Source: Oligoflexales bacterium (GTDB taxonomy: Bacteria; Bdellovibrionota_B; Oligoflexia; Oligoflexales; RGVZ01). Taken from it: 64,000 nt of DNA. The DNA lies in NCBI GenBank assembly GCA_947494335.1, contig CANLUT010000004.1:254810-318809 (forward strand), given 5' to 3'. Of the stretch, positions 19,602 through 28,407 are shown in pieces; the first letter of the stretch is position 1, and each line of letters opens with the position of its first letter. Made by a program: the position numbers and the translations under genes. The notes under the pieces are model-generated. The model was given only the letters and a program-made list of their open reading frames with translations. It ran no database searches and had not been told where the DNA came from.

Positions 19602-21323
19602 TCAAAGACGCTCAATTCGGATGATTCCGCGCTTATTAAGAACCATACGAAAGTGATCATAAACGACCTGTTTGTCGCGACGGTGCTGAAGGGAATGCCT
19701 CAAAACTATATGCATATGATAAACCTTTGGAAGTTTTAGCGAGGACAATCGACCGTCAATGCTAATGATGTCTGTTCCTGCCTGAGGATCATCGAGCCTA
19801 GTCAGATAGCCAGCAATATTTATGCGCAGAATATCGTGCACCGCACGAATCGGATAATCCATAAGGCTGATTGCTCGCGGATAAAGTTCAACGACCTTTT
19901 TGTAATGAATAATGCTTTTAGGGGCGTCCTCAGCCTCTAGGTCGTCTGAATAGGATTGAATCCGCAGTTGTTTGACCTCAACCGGCAAGTCTTCAGGAGG
20001 TACGAAATGTGTATATTCGTTTACGTTGCCGACCTCAATCGCAGCTTCTGTTGCTGGTTCGTACAGAATACGTTCGCTGTTATCCGGAAGCTGGCTAAAT
20101 ATTTTACCAGAGAAAAAGCTCCTACCATTTTCCTTGATACGATCTTTCAAGACGTAAGCAATCATCGAAGCTGTGACGATCAGAAATCCACTTGATTGCC
20201 AGAAGTCACTTTCAGCCGCCGCATTTCCACCTACGAAGGCCCCTCCGCGTAGCGTAATGAAGTACATCGCAATGACCCACCAAAGTGCGGCCAAACCGGC
20301 GGCGGCCATAGCACCAAGTTGACGCTGAAATTCGAATAGGGGCCTTGTTCGGATGCTTAGATAGAGTACTCCCCAGGTTCGCCTTTTTAAGACTCCTCGG
20401 CGATGCATGTAACGCTCAACTTCATCGTCTGAACTGTCTTCGTCAATCCAGGCATAACCGCGCTTTTTTGCGTACCATCGCTCCAAGCGATTCAAGGCTA
20501 CACAACGCCTAAGGAACGCAAGATAGTCTATCTCTGGAACCAGTCTAGGATCAATTTCAGTTGCAACGCGCATCAAATTAGCAAGACCATCCCGCAGTCG
20601 ATACGTGCAGTATTCATCTACAAATTTCAGCTCGTTGACTAGCGGTCGAAGATAGTCCTGATTTAGACTTTCGGCTTCGATCAAAAGCTTTCGCCATTGC
20701 TTGAGCAGATATAGCGCCTTACTCAAAAGCTCGCGTGTTTCATCGAGGTAGTGTTCAAGAGACTCGACTCCCTGACCGCGCTCATCGTAGACCGTAGCGA
20801 TATACTTATGAACTTTACGAATTGCCTTGGTGCGTTTGCCCATTCGCTTGAGAAAGTAGCTCGCAAATGAGCAGCCGAAAATTCTAGCTTCTGAAATAGC
20901 CCGCTGAATTGTCACCGGAGGATGACCGTCAGCAACCTGCTTTACGTAGTCCTCCAAAAACTTAATCGGTGAACGACTGCCGGTTAACCCAATCAATTCA
21001 CGAAACGAAAATCGCGGCTCACGAAAACGCACCAAAGGGCGCAAATCCGCGTAAAATCGATCTTTAGTATAGGTTTGTGGCGAGACGGCCATCTGAGGCG
21101 GATAGAAAAACCAAGCCTCCACAACATATTTTTGCTTGCGCGTTGCACCAGCAAGATTCGGGATCACCGGATAATCGAATACTGTTTCTAGCTGTGTGCG
21201 ATCATGAGCTGCAAAAGTAGACTTAACCTGTAAATCCTCGTCAACCGCTTTTGAACGAGACTTTCCTTTGCGAGGAAGCTCCGCTTCTTCAACTCTGCTT
21301 TTGGTTGTGGCTTTTGCATACAT
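19602..21323 (-). CDS. Hypothetical protein with two membrane segments, 573 aa
   Basis: I do not recognise a named domain. The first 70 residues are basic and probably disordered. A conserved-looking region follows (WFFYPPQMAVSPQTYTKDRFYADLRPLVRFREPRFSF), and then a largely helical, charged middle. Two hydrophobic segments lie near residues 345-400 (AAAGLAALWWVIAMYFITL and FLIVTASMIAYVLKD). The C-terminal part is beta-rich, with HYKKVVELYPRAISLMDYPIRAVHDILRINIAGYL. Both termini are probably cytoplasmic. Transcription is probably ended by the palindrome at 19515-19539. Confidence 0.8.
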   Translation of the reverse strand: MYAKATTKSRVEEAELPRKGKSRSKAVDEDLQVKSTFAAHDRTQLETVFDYPVIPNLAGATRKQKYVVEAWFFYPPQMAVSPQTYTKDRFYADLRPLVRFREPRFSFRELIGLTGSRSPIKFLEDYVKQVADGHPPVTIQRAISEARIFGCSFASYFLKRMGKRTKAIRKVHKYIATVYDERGQGVESLEHYLDETRELLSKALYLLKQWRKLLIEAESLNQDYLRPLVNELKFVDEYCTYRLRDGLANLMRVATEIDPRLVPEIDYLAFLRRCVALNRLERWYAKKRGYAWIDEDSSDDEVERYMHRRGVLKRRTWGVLYLSIRTRPLFEFQRQLGAMAAAGLAALWWVIAMYFITLRGGAFVGGNAAAESDFWQSSGFLIVTASMIAYVLKDRIKENGRSFFSGKIFSQLPDNSERILYEPATEAAIEVGNVNEYTHFVPPEDLPVEVKQLRIQSYSDDLEAEDAPKSIIHYKKVVELYPRAISLMDYPIRAVHDILRINIAGYLTRLDDPQAGTDIISIDGRLSSLKLPKVYHMHIVLRHSLQHRRDKQVVYDHFRMVLNKRGIIRIERL

Positions 21324-21473
21324 AGACTGACCATCAGCGCAAATTAAAATACCAATGCCCTAAAATCACATTCATATTATCGGCTTAGTTTTTTGATAAT
21401 CAATTTTTTAATTTGTTATTTTGGAAAAATCTATCTGTTAGTGACAATAATTGAATAGCTTACCAGTGACATT

Positions 21474-22022
21474 TTAAATTGGCAAAACTAGCAATCCAAA
21501 GATAAAAAAGAGCGCACTTGCTCCATACCGAATATAGTTCATCGGCAAAACTTTAACCAGACGCTCGCCGCCAAAAACACCTAGCGCGTTAGATACCATC
21601 ATTCCCAGGGTGCTTCCGATCGTCACCATCATGACAGACTGATGCTGCGCACCCAATGCAATCGTCGCCAGTTGGGTTTTATCTCCCATCTCAGCAAGAA
21701 AAAACACCACCAATGTTGTTATGAAAGCTCCGTAGTGTGGCGAGCGTTCTACATCATCCATTTTGTCAGGAATCAGAATCCACAAACCAAAAATAAAAAA
21801 AACTGCGGCAAGGATGTAATGAAGCCATACTGTAGGTACGAGGTCGGATAGAAACGACCCAACCCATGTGGCACCAAAATGATTCGCGATGGTCGCAAAA
21901 AAGATCGCGGCCATGATCGTCCATGGCTTCTTGTAACGCAAAACGAGCAGCAGACTCAAAAGCTGGGTTTTATCACCCATCTCTGAAATTGCGACCAACC
22001 CAAATGACTGCAAGAGTGCCAT
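21474..22022 (-). CDS. TMEM165/GDT1 (UPF0016) family cation transporter
   Basis: A 182-residue membrane protein with about six segments and two copies of the family signature E-x-G-D-K-T: ISEMGDKTQLLSLLL near the N-terminus and LAEMGDKTQLATIALG in the middle. Bacterial members (MneA and relatives) export manganese; eukaryotic ones move Ca2+ and Mn2+ with proton exchange. The ATG at 22022 was chosen because it puts the first motif near residue 15. A terminator-like hairpin ends 16 bases upstream of this start, so expression may depend on read-through or on a promoter very close by. Confidence 0.9.
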   Translation of the reverse strand: MALLQSFGLVAISEMGDKTQLLSLLLVLRYKKPWTIMAAIFFATIANHFGATWVGSFLSDLVPTVWLHYILAAVFFIFGLWILIPDKMDDVERSPHYGAFITTLVVFFLAEMGDKTQLATIALGAQHQSVMMVTIGSTLGMMVSNALGVFGGERLVKVLPMNYIRYGASALFFIFGLLVLPI

Positions 22023-22037
22023 CAAAGTTTTAACCTC

Positions 22038-22076
22038 AAAAAAACACACCGTATCGTTTATAGCGATCCGGTGTGT
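22038..22076 (-). terminator. Strong intrinsic terminator in the gdt1-like gene leader
   Basis: On the minus strand an 8-base stem ACACACCG/CGGTGTGT continues, after one mismatch, into a 4-base ATCG/CGAT stem with a 7-base loop. It is followed by seven T residues. It lies between the stop of the lipoprotein gene and the GDT1-family start codon. The simplest reading is termination of the lipoprotein transcript. Confidence 0.75.
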
Positions 22077-22108
22077 CTACATAATTTGTGTCGATGTGAC
22101 CAGTAATT

Positions 22109-22822
22109 TTAGCGATTATAAGCGCCGTAGCGGATTGGACGGATCGCGTTATTACCCTCGACAGTAACTTTGCCGACAATGTAGTCGTCGCGGTCAGCTG
22201 CTGAAGATTCGGTATCTTTACCCCAGCCCGAGGTCAGAAGAATCGAGTAAGCGCCCTTTTTGAGGGTCACATTACTGGCAGATGCCGTCGGAGAATTTAG
22301 AGGGATATTCTGACCTTGCAAACGGCTCGTCAGTCCATATATCTCGAATGTGTTGGTCTGGTAGTCAACACCACAAATTTTTGCGACGTTGATATTAAGA
22401 GTCGTGTTGTCATTCAACACTTCAAATTGGAAGAAATAAGCTGTGCCTGTTAGTGGTAGCTGAGCAATTTCATCTTTACAAGATGTGTTTTGGAAGCGTC
22501 CATCACCGATGTGGAAGACCTTATCTTGACCGAAAATAATCGTGTTAGGGTTTGGCTGGCTAATTTGGTCAGCAGGACCTGTTTGAGGGTTTTGTCCGTT
22601 AACCGGATTCTGACCGTTGGTATTTTGGCCAAATGGGTTTTGACCATTCGGATTCTGACCGTTTGGGCTCTGACCATTCGGATTCTGACCGTTTGTATTC
22701 TGATTCTGCGTCACAGTCTCTTTGCGTTTGGAGCTGCCCCCACCAAAGAAACTAGCATTTCCACAAGCCACGGAAACCAACATGGTTACCGTCGTGACTA
22801 ACAACATATTTCGATTCAACAT
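22109..22822 (-). CDS. Lipoprotein with NGQxP pentapeptide repeats
   Basis: The ATG at 22822 gives a 237-residue lipoprotein with signal MLNRNMLLVTTVTMLVSVAC and a lipobox cysteine; the frame opens further upstream without a signal. After the lipid anchor comes a low-complexity spacer made of about seven units of the type NGQNP. A folded C-terminal domain of about 130 residues follows and contains two cysteines (SCKDEI and KICGVD) and a pattern suggesting a beta sandwich. The repeat probably acts as a stalk. It is followed by a strong terminator. Confidence 0.8.
   Translation of the reverse strand: MLNRNMLLVTTVTMLVSVACGNASFFGGGSSKRKETVTQNQNTNGQNPNGQSPNGQNPNGQNPFGQNTNGQNPVNGQNPQTGPADQISQPNPNTIIFGQDKVFHIGDGRFQNTSCKDEIAQLPLTGTAYFFQFEVLNDNTTLNINVAKICGVDYQTNTFEIYGLTSRLQGQNIPLNSPTASASNVTLKKGAYSILLTSGWGKDTESSAADRDDYIVGKVTVEGNNAIRPIRYGAYNR
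22590..22705 (-). repeat. 15-base tandem repeat encoding NGQNP units
   Basis: Imperfect tandem units of 15 bases (ggtcagaatccgaat and variants on the minus strand) encode the pentapeptide stalk of the lipoprotein. In-frame units allow length change by slippage or recombination without frameshift. Confidence 0.75.
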
Positions 22823-23063
22823 AAATACGCTCCACATCAACTGTTTTTCCGCTCCAACATCAAAATGAGCTCTTGTAAGCCCACCCCAGCAACTGGGACC
22901 ACGCCGCGTGACCAGCACCTTTTATGCCACCGCGATAGGGGACCTGTTTTCAGTAACTTAGCGGGTATTTCTGACCCCTGCTGTCAGAATATTTGACACA
23001 ATGTATGGAAATGGGTGATTGAAGGACCTACTTAAAACCGTGCGCTGGAGCACTGAGACCCCT

Positions 23064-23729
23064 ATGCAAATGAATACTGTTTTCAAGAACAACCACTTTG
23101 TCGTCATTGAAAAGCCGGCAGGTACCCTAAGTACCCCTTCGCGTATGGGACGAACAGACCCGCGCCCTGTTGTAGGCATATTGTTACAACAGAATCTTGG
23201 ACAAAAGATATATCCTGTTCATCGCTTAGACGAAGAAGTCTCAGGACTTTTACTTTTTGCCTTGGATGATTCCGCTCACAAGGCAGCCAATCGCTGGTTT
23301 GAGCTGCACGAGGTGAGAAAAACCTATGAGGCCATTTCCGCTGCTCCATCAATAGGGACCCCCTTCAAACCAGGAGAGGTCAATATATGGAAAAGCAAAC
23401 TGATGCGTGGAAAAAAAAGAGCTTACGAGGCGGATTATGGCAAAGAATCTATAACCAAGTCAAAACTGGTGACATTCGATGCAAATCGATCCATCTGGCA
23501 TTTGCAACCGCTGACTGGAAGGTCGCATCAGCTGCGTTATGAAATGTCCAAGCACGGCTATCCCATCAATGGAGACAGCCTTTATGGTTCGACTGATCCA
23601 CATCAAGAAGACGGGGCCATTGCTTTGAGGGCTGTACATCTAGATTTCTCTGCGGCAAACCGGTACGGAGATTTTGGCCTACCGACCACACTGTCACTGA
23701 AATCCATCGAACCGATTACTTTGATGTAA
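23064..23729 (+). CDS. RluA-family pseudouridine synthase
   Basis: Converts uridine to pseudouridine in rRNA or tRNA; the substrate cannot be assigned. The catalytic aspartate lies in the family motif YPVHRLDEEVSGLLLFA. The N-terminal VVIEKPAGTLSTPS and C-terminal LQPLTGRSHQLRYEMSKHGYPINGDSLYG are also typical. At about 221 residues it is a compact member without an S4 domain. The start is uncertain: ATG at 23064 or a TTG at 23019 adding 15 residues. It is convergent with the next gene, five bases away. Confidence 0.9.
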   Translation: MQMNTVFKNNHFVVIEKPAGTLSTPSRMGRTDPRPVVGILLQQNLGQKIYPVHRLDEEVSGLLLFALDDSAHKAANRWFELHEVRKTYEAISAAPSIGTPFKPGEVNIWKSKLMRGKKRAYEADYGKESITKSKLVTFDANRSIWHLQPLTGRSHQLRYEMSKHGYPINGDSLYGSTDPHQEDGAIALRAVHLDFSAANRYGDFGLPTTLSLKSIEPITLM

Positions 23730-23734
23730 TAAAG

Positions 23735-25054
23735 CTAGTGGCTGAGTAAAGCTTCTGAAGCCTCAAAGGATCTTGATCCGAGTGCCTGCACAGGCCTTGC
23801 ATTTTGCCCCACCTTTGAGCGTAACTGAGCTAGCTGAGACGCAGACACCTCAACTGAATGGTCTAGCACATACCACGACACACCCTCCGTACAAGGCGGT
23901 ATGGTCAGTGAACCTTCATACTGATAGTGATCAAACTTTGCCGGCAAAAGATCACGGGCAATTACCTGATTTACAACTGGGGGAGCCTCCGTAGGAAGCG
24001 AGAATTGAGAGATAATTTTATCAAATTCTTTGTGAGAGGCTCCGATTTCAACAAATACGCCTAAAATGGCGATCTTTCCGCTCGGATGCTCTAAGTACAG
24101 CTGCATTTCCATCGGGTAGCTAAATCCATTGATCTGATGCTCACTTGGACTGTGAAATACGGACTTCTTGACAGCATAAGTTTCACCATTAAGAAATGCC
24201 TTAGTCTGCCCAGACCAGCTCAGTTCTCCGGATCGATGTTTACGATCGACAGTGATGGTCTCGGAGGCCCACTTAAATCGAATCGCATTCTTGGATTTCG
24301 CGGCTTTACGTGGAATGTCAATCGGTGACTGCCATTTACCCGAGCCACATTTCGAAAACTCCGCGCTTAAAGATGCCCAATTCGAAGGGCCAGTGGCCCC
24401 ATCGTAGGACCAAGGTTTCGGCTGCTTATCAATAGGCTCAGAATATTTGGTGGTTAAACTCTTTGATGCCATGCCTGCAAACCAGTGCGCACGTCCAGTT
24501 GAGACTCCAGCCATTGGATCATTGGACAAATCCTCACCCATCACAGCTGATTGATAGATCCATTCATGACTTGAACGCCAGCTCACACTAAGCAGCATAA
24601 GAACAGTAACAAAAGTAAAAAAAGATCCAACTAATTGCAGACCAAAGCGCCTAGACACCAGCAAAATGTAAGTCACCGCGAATAAGCTCAAGCTCATTAA
24701 AAGGGAAGAATAAGCTAAGCCTGCGGCCTCAAGGTCAAGTATGGAAAACAAGAAATAAGCTGCCACACCCCACAGCAAAGCTACCAATCCATCAGCAAAA
24801 GAGCGCATTTGGGAGGATTCGCGATCAGACCGCAACGCCAAAAATCTGAGAAGACCAAACGAGAAACCAAGTCCACCTAGTAGCAGCCACACACCGAAGG
24901 GTATTGCACCTGCAACAAAGATATGATGAACGAGAATCGCAACTGAAACAGGAATAAGAGCTACCAATGCAAACACCCGCGGATGAGCTGCCAAGTGTTC
25001 GGCGCGTTCCATGGTCCCGTGGCTCTTTGTAGGTGTCTTACGCATAAAATTCAT
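23735..25054 (-). CDS. Membrane-anchored alpha-carbonic-anhydrase-like protein lacking zinc ligands
   Basis: The 439-residue protein has an N-terminal part with about five membrane segments (from VFALVALIPVSVAILVHHIF to FFTFVTVLMLLSVSW) followed by a complete alpha-carbonic anhydrase fold. Fold markers are WSYDGATGPSNWASL, SPIDI, FHSPSEHQINGFSYPMEMQL and SLTIPPCTEGVSWYVL. In active enzymes the ligands sit in FHFHxPSEH and MEMHLVH. Here the first His is Val (SVFHSPSEH) and the third is Gln (MEMQLYLEH), leaving one of three. It is therefore probably a carbonic-anhydrase-related binding protein and not an enzyme. The ATG at 25054 is chosen; the frame opens at 25099. Confidence 0.87.
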   Translation of the reverse strand: MNFMRKTPTKSHGTMERAEHLAAHPRVFALVALIPVSVAILVHHIFVAGAIPFGVWLLLGGLGFSFGLLRFLALRSDRESSQMRSFADGLVALLWGVAAYFLFSILDLEAAGLAYSSLLMSLSLFAVTYILLVSRRFGLQLVGSFFTFVTVLMLLSVSWRSSHEWIYQSAVMGEDLSNDPMAGVSTGRAHWFAGMASKSLTTKYSEPIDKQPKPWSYDGATGPSNWASLSAEFSKCGSGKWQSPIDIPRKAAKSKNAIRFKWASETITVDRKHRSGELSWSGQTKAFLNGETYAVKKSVFHSPSEHQINGFSYPMEMQLYLEHPSGKIAILGVFVEIGASHKEFDKIISQFSLPTEAPPVVNQVIARDLLPAKFDHYQYEGSLTIPPCTEGVSWYVLDHSVEVSASQLAQLRSKVGQNARPVQALGSRSFEASEALLSH

Positions 25055-25221
25055 CGTCCTGTCAGGGGCAGACCCTAGCGGTCCACCGAAAAACCTCAAT
25101 TATTTCGGTTGACCGATGATTTGCTTTAGACCAAACCTGTTATTACCCTGGATTTATGGGGAAAATTCTTATAAATTTGCAGTTATCCCAATGCTGATAA
25201 CCCCCTGATCCGAGATACAAA

Positions 25222-26508
25222 ATGTCTAATTTGTCCGAAATTGATTCGACTCTCATTTTGCAAACCTTCTTAGTCCTACGAATCATCCAGTATGCAGTTG
25301 AGACGTGGCTCTCTAGAAAAAATCGCGAATGGTGGGGAGACAAATCCCGTCAGGAACAAGCAGCGAAAGCCCTAGGCATCTCAGCAGCTGACATGGAAAA
25401 AACATCGCAATACTCTGAAGCAAAGTACGGGTTGTCACGCGCTTACGCCGTGACGACCATCATCATCTCAACACTATTCTTCGCACTCGGCGGTTTGGGT
25501 ATCACAGAAAAAGTTTCCGCGGACCTGACGACAGGGATCAATGGAGGCGTGATTGCTGAAGGGCTTATATTTATCGGCCTGCTGACGCTTATGAGTCAAG
25601 GCGTAAGTCTTCCGTTCAGCCTGTACGGCACGTTCGTGATTGAAGAAAAATTCGGTTATAACAAGCAAACCATAAAGGGATTTATGTCTGATCTCCTCAA
25701 GGGCACCGTACTCGCAGTGCTGCTGGGGTCTGGCATTCTCTCGCTCGTTTTATGGATCATGGGCACCATGGGCTCTCTCTGGTGGTTGTACGCTTGGGCG
25801 GCTCTATCTGTGTTTAGTCTTTTCACCGCGTGGATATACCCAACGCTGCTCGCTCCCATCTTTAACAAATTTACACCCCTGGCAGATGGCGAGCTGAAAG
25901 ATCAAATAAACGCGTTGGCACAAAAAATCGGTTTTCGGACTGATGGACTTTTCGTGATGGATGCCTCCAAACGCTCCGGTCATGGCAATGCTTATTTCAC
26001 GGGCGTCTTCGGCAAGAAAAGAATTGTGCTCTTCGACACGCTGCTATCGAGCATGTCAAATCACGAGGTCGTCGCGGTCTTGGCACACGAATTGGGACAC
26101 TTCAAACTCCACCATGTAAGAACCGGAATGATTCGGGGGCTGATCATTTCACTTCTGATCTTTGCGGGAATCGGGGCGATGCTACCCAACTCGAACTTTT
26201 ACAAGGCATTTGAGCTAACAAAAGTTAGCCATTATGCAGGGCTTGTTATTTTTTCACTCTGGTTTGGCCTCATTGAATTCTACCTGCAACCAATTCAAAC
26301 CTGGTTTTCCCGCAAAAATGAGTTTGCTGCCGATGAATTTGCTAAGACAACTCTTGGAACTGGAAGCCCACTGGTCGAAGCACTAAAAAAGCTAAGAGAA
26401 AAAAGCAGCGTAATGCCGATTGCTCACCCGCTATTTTCTGCCATGTATTATAGCCACCCACCCATGCTTGAGCGTATTGCAGCACTGCAGGCGAGCGAGC
26501 CTCGATAG
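25222..26508 (+). CDS. M48 family membrane metallopeptidase (CAAX protease/Ste24-like)
   Basis: A 428-residue inner-membrane zinc protease. It has several membrane segments before and after the catalytic helix VVAVLAHELGHFKLHH, which carries HExxH. The third ligand region ENEFAADEFAKT-like (RKNEFAADEFA) lies downstream near residue 370. The N-terminal half has the Ste24/CAAX-protease I region (SLPFSLYGTFVIEEKFGYNKQT) and GHGNAYFTGVFGKKRIVLFDTLL. Bacterial members process or degrade membrane proteins; the natural substrate is unknown. It is a single-gene unit. Confidence 0.93.
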   Translation: MSNLSEIDSTLILQTFLVLRIIQYAVETWLSRKNREWWGDKSRQEQAAKALGISAADMEKTSQYSEAKYGLSRAYAVTTIIISTLFFALGGLGITEKVSADLTTGINGGVIAEGLIFIGLLTLMSQGVSLPFSLYGTFVIEEKFGYNKQTIKGFMSDLLKGTVLAVLLGSGILSLVLWIMGTMGSLWWLYAWAALSVFSLFTAWIYPTLLAPIFNKFTPLADGELKDQINALAQKIGFRTDGLFVMDASKRSGHGNAYFTGVFGKKRIVLFDTLLSSMSNHEVVAVLAHELGHFKLHHVRTGMIRGLIISLLIFAGIGAMLPNSNFYKAFELTKVSHYAGLVIFSLWFGLIEFYLQPIQTWFSRKNEFAADEFAKTTLGTGSPLVEALKKLREKSSVMPIAHPLFSAMYYSHPPMLERIAALQASEPR

Positions 26509-26598
26509 CTCGATTCGCAGTTATTAGACAATGGCAAAAAATTGAATTTTTCCATTGATTAATCATGTGATGCGATCATCTGGAAAAACGATACTCAC

Positions 26599-26629
26599 TG
26601 AAACATGCTAAACTTAATAGCATGTTTCA
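26599..26629. promoter_or_regulatory. 12-bp perfect inverted repeat upstream of a secreted-protein gene
   Basis: TGAAACATGCTA and TAGCATGTTTCA form perfect arms around a 7-base spacer. The dyad lies 38 bases before the chosen ATG (26667) and contains a second possible ATG at 26622. It may be an operator or an mRNA leader hairpin. No T-run follows. Confidence 0.5.
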
Positions 26630-26666
26630 TTTTTTTACCGCACGCACAGCGAAAGGAAAGCCCATC

Positions 26667-28235
26667 ATGCCAGCAACAATCAAAAAGCTGAGACCACTCG
26701 AGGTTTTGATCGCCGCAGTCGTTACTACTGGGAGTGCCGAGGCTGCGTCTGTCAGTGTTGGAGCCTACGCTGTTGCTAACCACTCAAGTTGTGGCGCTGG
26801 AAATATCCCTGGAACAATTGAGGAAATGAATCGATTCTTTGCCAGCCCCGACCTTCCCGCTGACATGCAAAAGAATTTTTACTGGAAGGACGCGAGAGTC
26901 CGTCAAAACGAATGGACCAAAGATGGTGACCACAAAGCTTCGTCCGAAGCATCCAACGGATTTGATGGCGCCGACGCTAGCCTGCTCACTTATATTGCCA
27001 GTCATGGTGTCACTAGTAGCGGCGTCTACAAAGCACTCGCAGGTTCAAAAAATGCTGGTGGCTGCTACATTCCAACCACAAGTTTAGAGCTTGGCAATAA
27101 TACGAGCCGTTATACCATCCTTTCCACATGCCAAGGCTTAAAAATCGGAACTGGCGACTATCCCGAGTCGAGTGGAGAGAATCCAACGAGAACCTGGAAA
27201 AACGCTGCAAAAGGACTTAATTGTATTTTCGGCTATTCAAACAATATGGCTGACGCTGACCAGTACGGCGAATACCTCCTTGCCAACCTGAAAGATGGCA
27301 GTACATCCCTGTCTAAGGCATTTATGGATGCCTCTGAGTCGGTTTCTGCTGATAATATCCCTGCCGTCCTCTGTTATGGGTCAAGCGAGCAAGATGCAGC
27401 TGACTACATTGAGGAAAACAAGACTTTTGAGTCACAGTCCCGTCCTAATGCAGCATCAGCCTGGGTTTATCGAAAAGTGTATGCCGCGAGCAAAGGCCCT
27501 TCTTTAAAGTCTTCCATCCCGGCGGCGTTAAAGCTGGTTCCCGTCAAATTAAATATCGAAAAATTTGCTAAGTCATTGGTGGGGGGCGGCGCAACCAAGT
27601 CAATTTCTGGCAAGATAACCACCTTCTCGTCAAATACTGGCGTTGCGACATACAATGAAAAAACGGGAACGCTAACGGTGAAAAACTTTCTCGCAGCTGA
27701 TGCCAGAGGCGACGCCGTCCCATCATTAGAGGAATCGCAACAAATCGCCGAGCACGCTTTAAAGCTAACGGGCCTCAGCAAGGTCGATCGTTCCTTGGAA
27801 TTGGCTGCGTTCGCTGAAGAGCGCATCGGAGGGGCGCAGGGCCTGGGCAAAATCACATCCCGTAAATTTACGTTCAAACAAAACCTAGCGGGAGGACGGT
27901 CGCTATCGCAGCAAGGTAGCGTCGACGTAACCGTTGGATCTGGTGGCGCCATCACAGAAATCAAGACGGCCCTCGTAAAGATCGACCCAGCGTTTACCCC
28001 CTCAAGCCGCCCCACCAGCCTCGCGTCTCGAGAGGTTGAATTAGAAACAAGTGCGATTGATCAGGTTGCGAAGCGTGCCCCCGGCGCAAGCTACAAGGTC
28101 ATCAAGAGAAGAATTGGCTACGATGCTGGCAACTTCATGAAACGCAATCAGATTGCTCCAGCAGTGATTGAGTTTACTGTTGAAGCGTACAAAGGTGACT
28201 TTAAGCGCAACTTTGTCCAAAGAATTGCCCTTTAA
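26667..28235 (+). CDS. Secreted DUF6345-like protein
   Basis: The ATG at 26667 has the ribosome site aaaggaaag and gives a signal peptide ending GSAEA-ASVSVG; the frame opens at 26622 inside an inverted repeat. The 522-residue product has a region with LTYIASHGVTS, then RYTILSTCQGLKIG, then RTWKNAAKGLNCIFGYSNN. This His/Cys spacing and the final GLxxIxGY motif resemble DUF6345 proteins, which look related to clan CD (caspase-like) cysteine peptidases. The C-terminal 200 residues are a separate mixed alpha/beta region. Activity is not established; the family resemblance is from memory. Confidence 0.75.
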   Translation: MPATIKKLRPLEVLIAAVVTTGSAEAASVSVGAYAVANHSSCGAGNIPGTIEEMNRFFASPDLPADMQKNFYWKDARVRQNEWTKDGDHKASSEASNGFDGADASLLTYIASHGVTSSGVYKALAGSKNAGGCYIPTTSLELGNNTSRYTILSTCQGLKIGTGDYPESSGENPTRTWKNAAKGLNCIFGYSNNMADADQYGEYLLANLKDGSTSLSKAFMDASESVSADNIPAVLCYGSSEQDAADYIEENKTFESQSRPNAASAWVYRKVYAASKGPSLKSSIPAALKLVPVKLNIEKFAKSLVGGGATKSISGKITTFSSNTGVATYNEKTGTLTVKNFLAADARGDAVPSLEESQQIAEHALKLTGLSKVDRSLELAAFAEERIGGAQGLGKITSRKFTFKQNLAGGRSLSQQGSVDVTVGSGGAITEIKTALVKIDPAFTPSSRPTSLASREVELETSAIDQVAKRAPGASYKVIKRRIGYDAGNFMKRNQIAPAVIEFTVEAYKGDFKRNFVQRIAL

Positions 28236-28256
28236 AATAGTTAGAGACCCATCAAG

Positions 28257-28291
28257 ATCTCTGGGGGAATAAAGACCTCCAGAGATTTTTT
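28257..28291 (+). terminator. Intrinsic terminator after the DUF6345-like gene
   Basis: A stem ATCTCTGG-GGG pairs with CCT-CCAGAGAT (11 pairs with one G-T) around a short A-rich loop and is followed by six T residues. It starts 22 bases after the stop codon. Confidence 0.8.
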
Positions 28292-28353
28292 AATATCAAT
28301 CAGTGCGCTATCGTAAACGGCTAGGACAATTACTCTTTCCTCCCGCACCAAAA

Positions 28354-28377
28354 CATGCCATACTTTTATATGGTATG
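28354..28377. promoter_or_regulatory. Predicted LexA operator in front of lexA
   Basis: The core is CCATAC-TTTT-ATATGG, extended outwards by imperfect dyad bases (CAT...ATG). It matches the perfect palindrome in front of imuA in 11 of 12 arm bases. It lies about 31-54 bases upstream of the lexA start codon, the expected place for autorepression. Prediction from two sites only. Confidence 0.7.
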
Positions 28378-28407
28378 TCGTTATAGTCCATTTGGGAGAC
28401 CGATCAC

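Noticed and set aside
22023-22085. Possible yybP-ykoY manganese riboswitch upstream of the GDT1-family gene
   Set aside because: The leader is too short and lacks the conserved loop motifs; only a terminator-type hairpin is visible.
22590-22705. CRISPR-like repeat array
   Set aside because: The units are contiguous 15-mers in a coding frame with no spacers.
26529-26557. CAATGG/CCATTG hairpin after the M48 gene as a terminator
   Set aside because: The stem is mostly A/T with no T-run after it; too weak to annotate.
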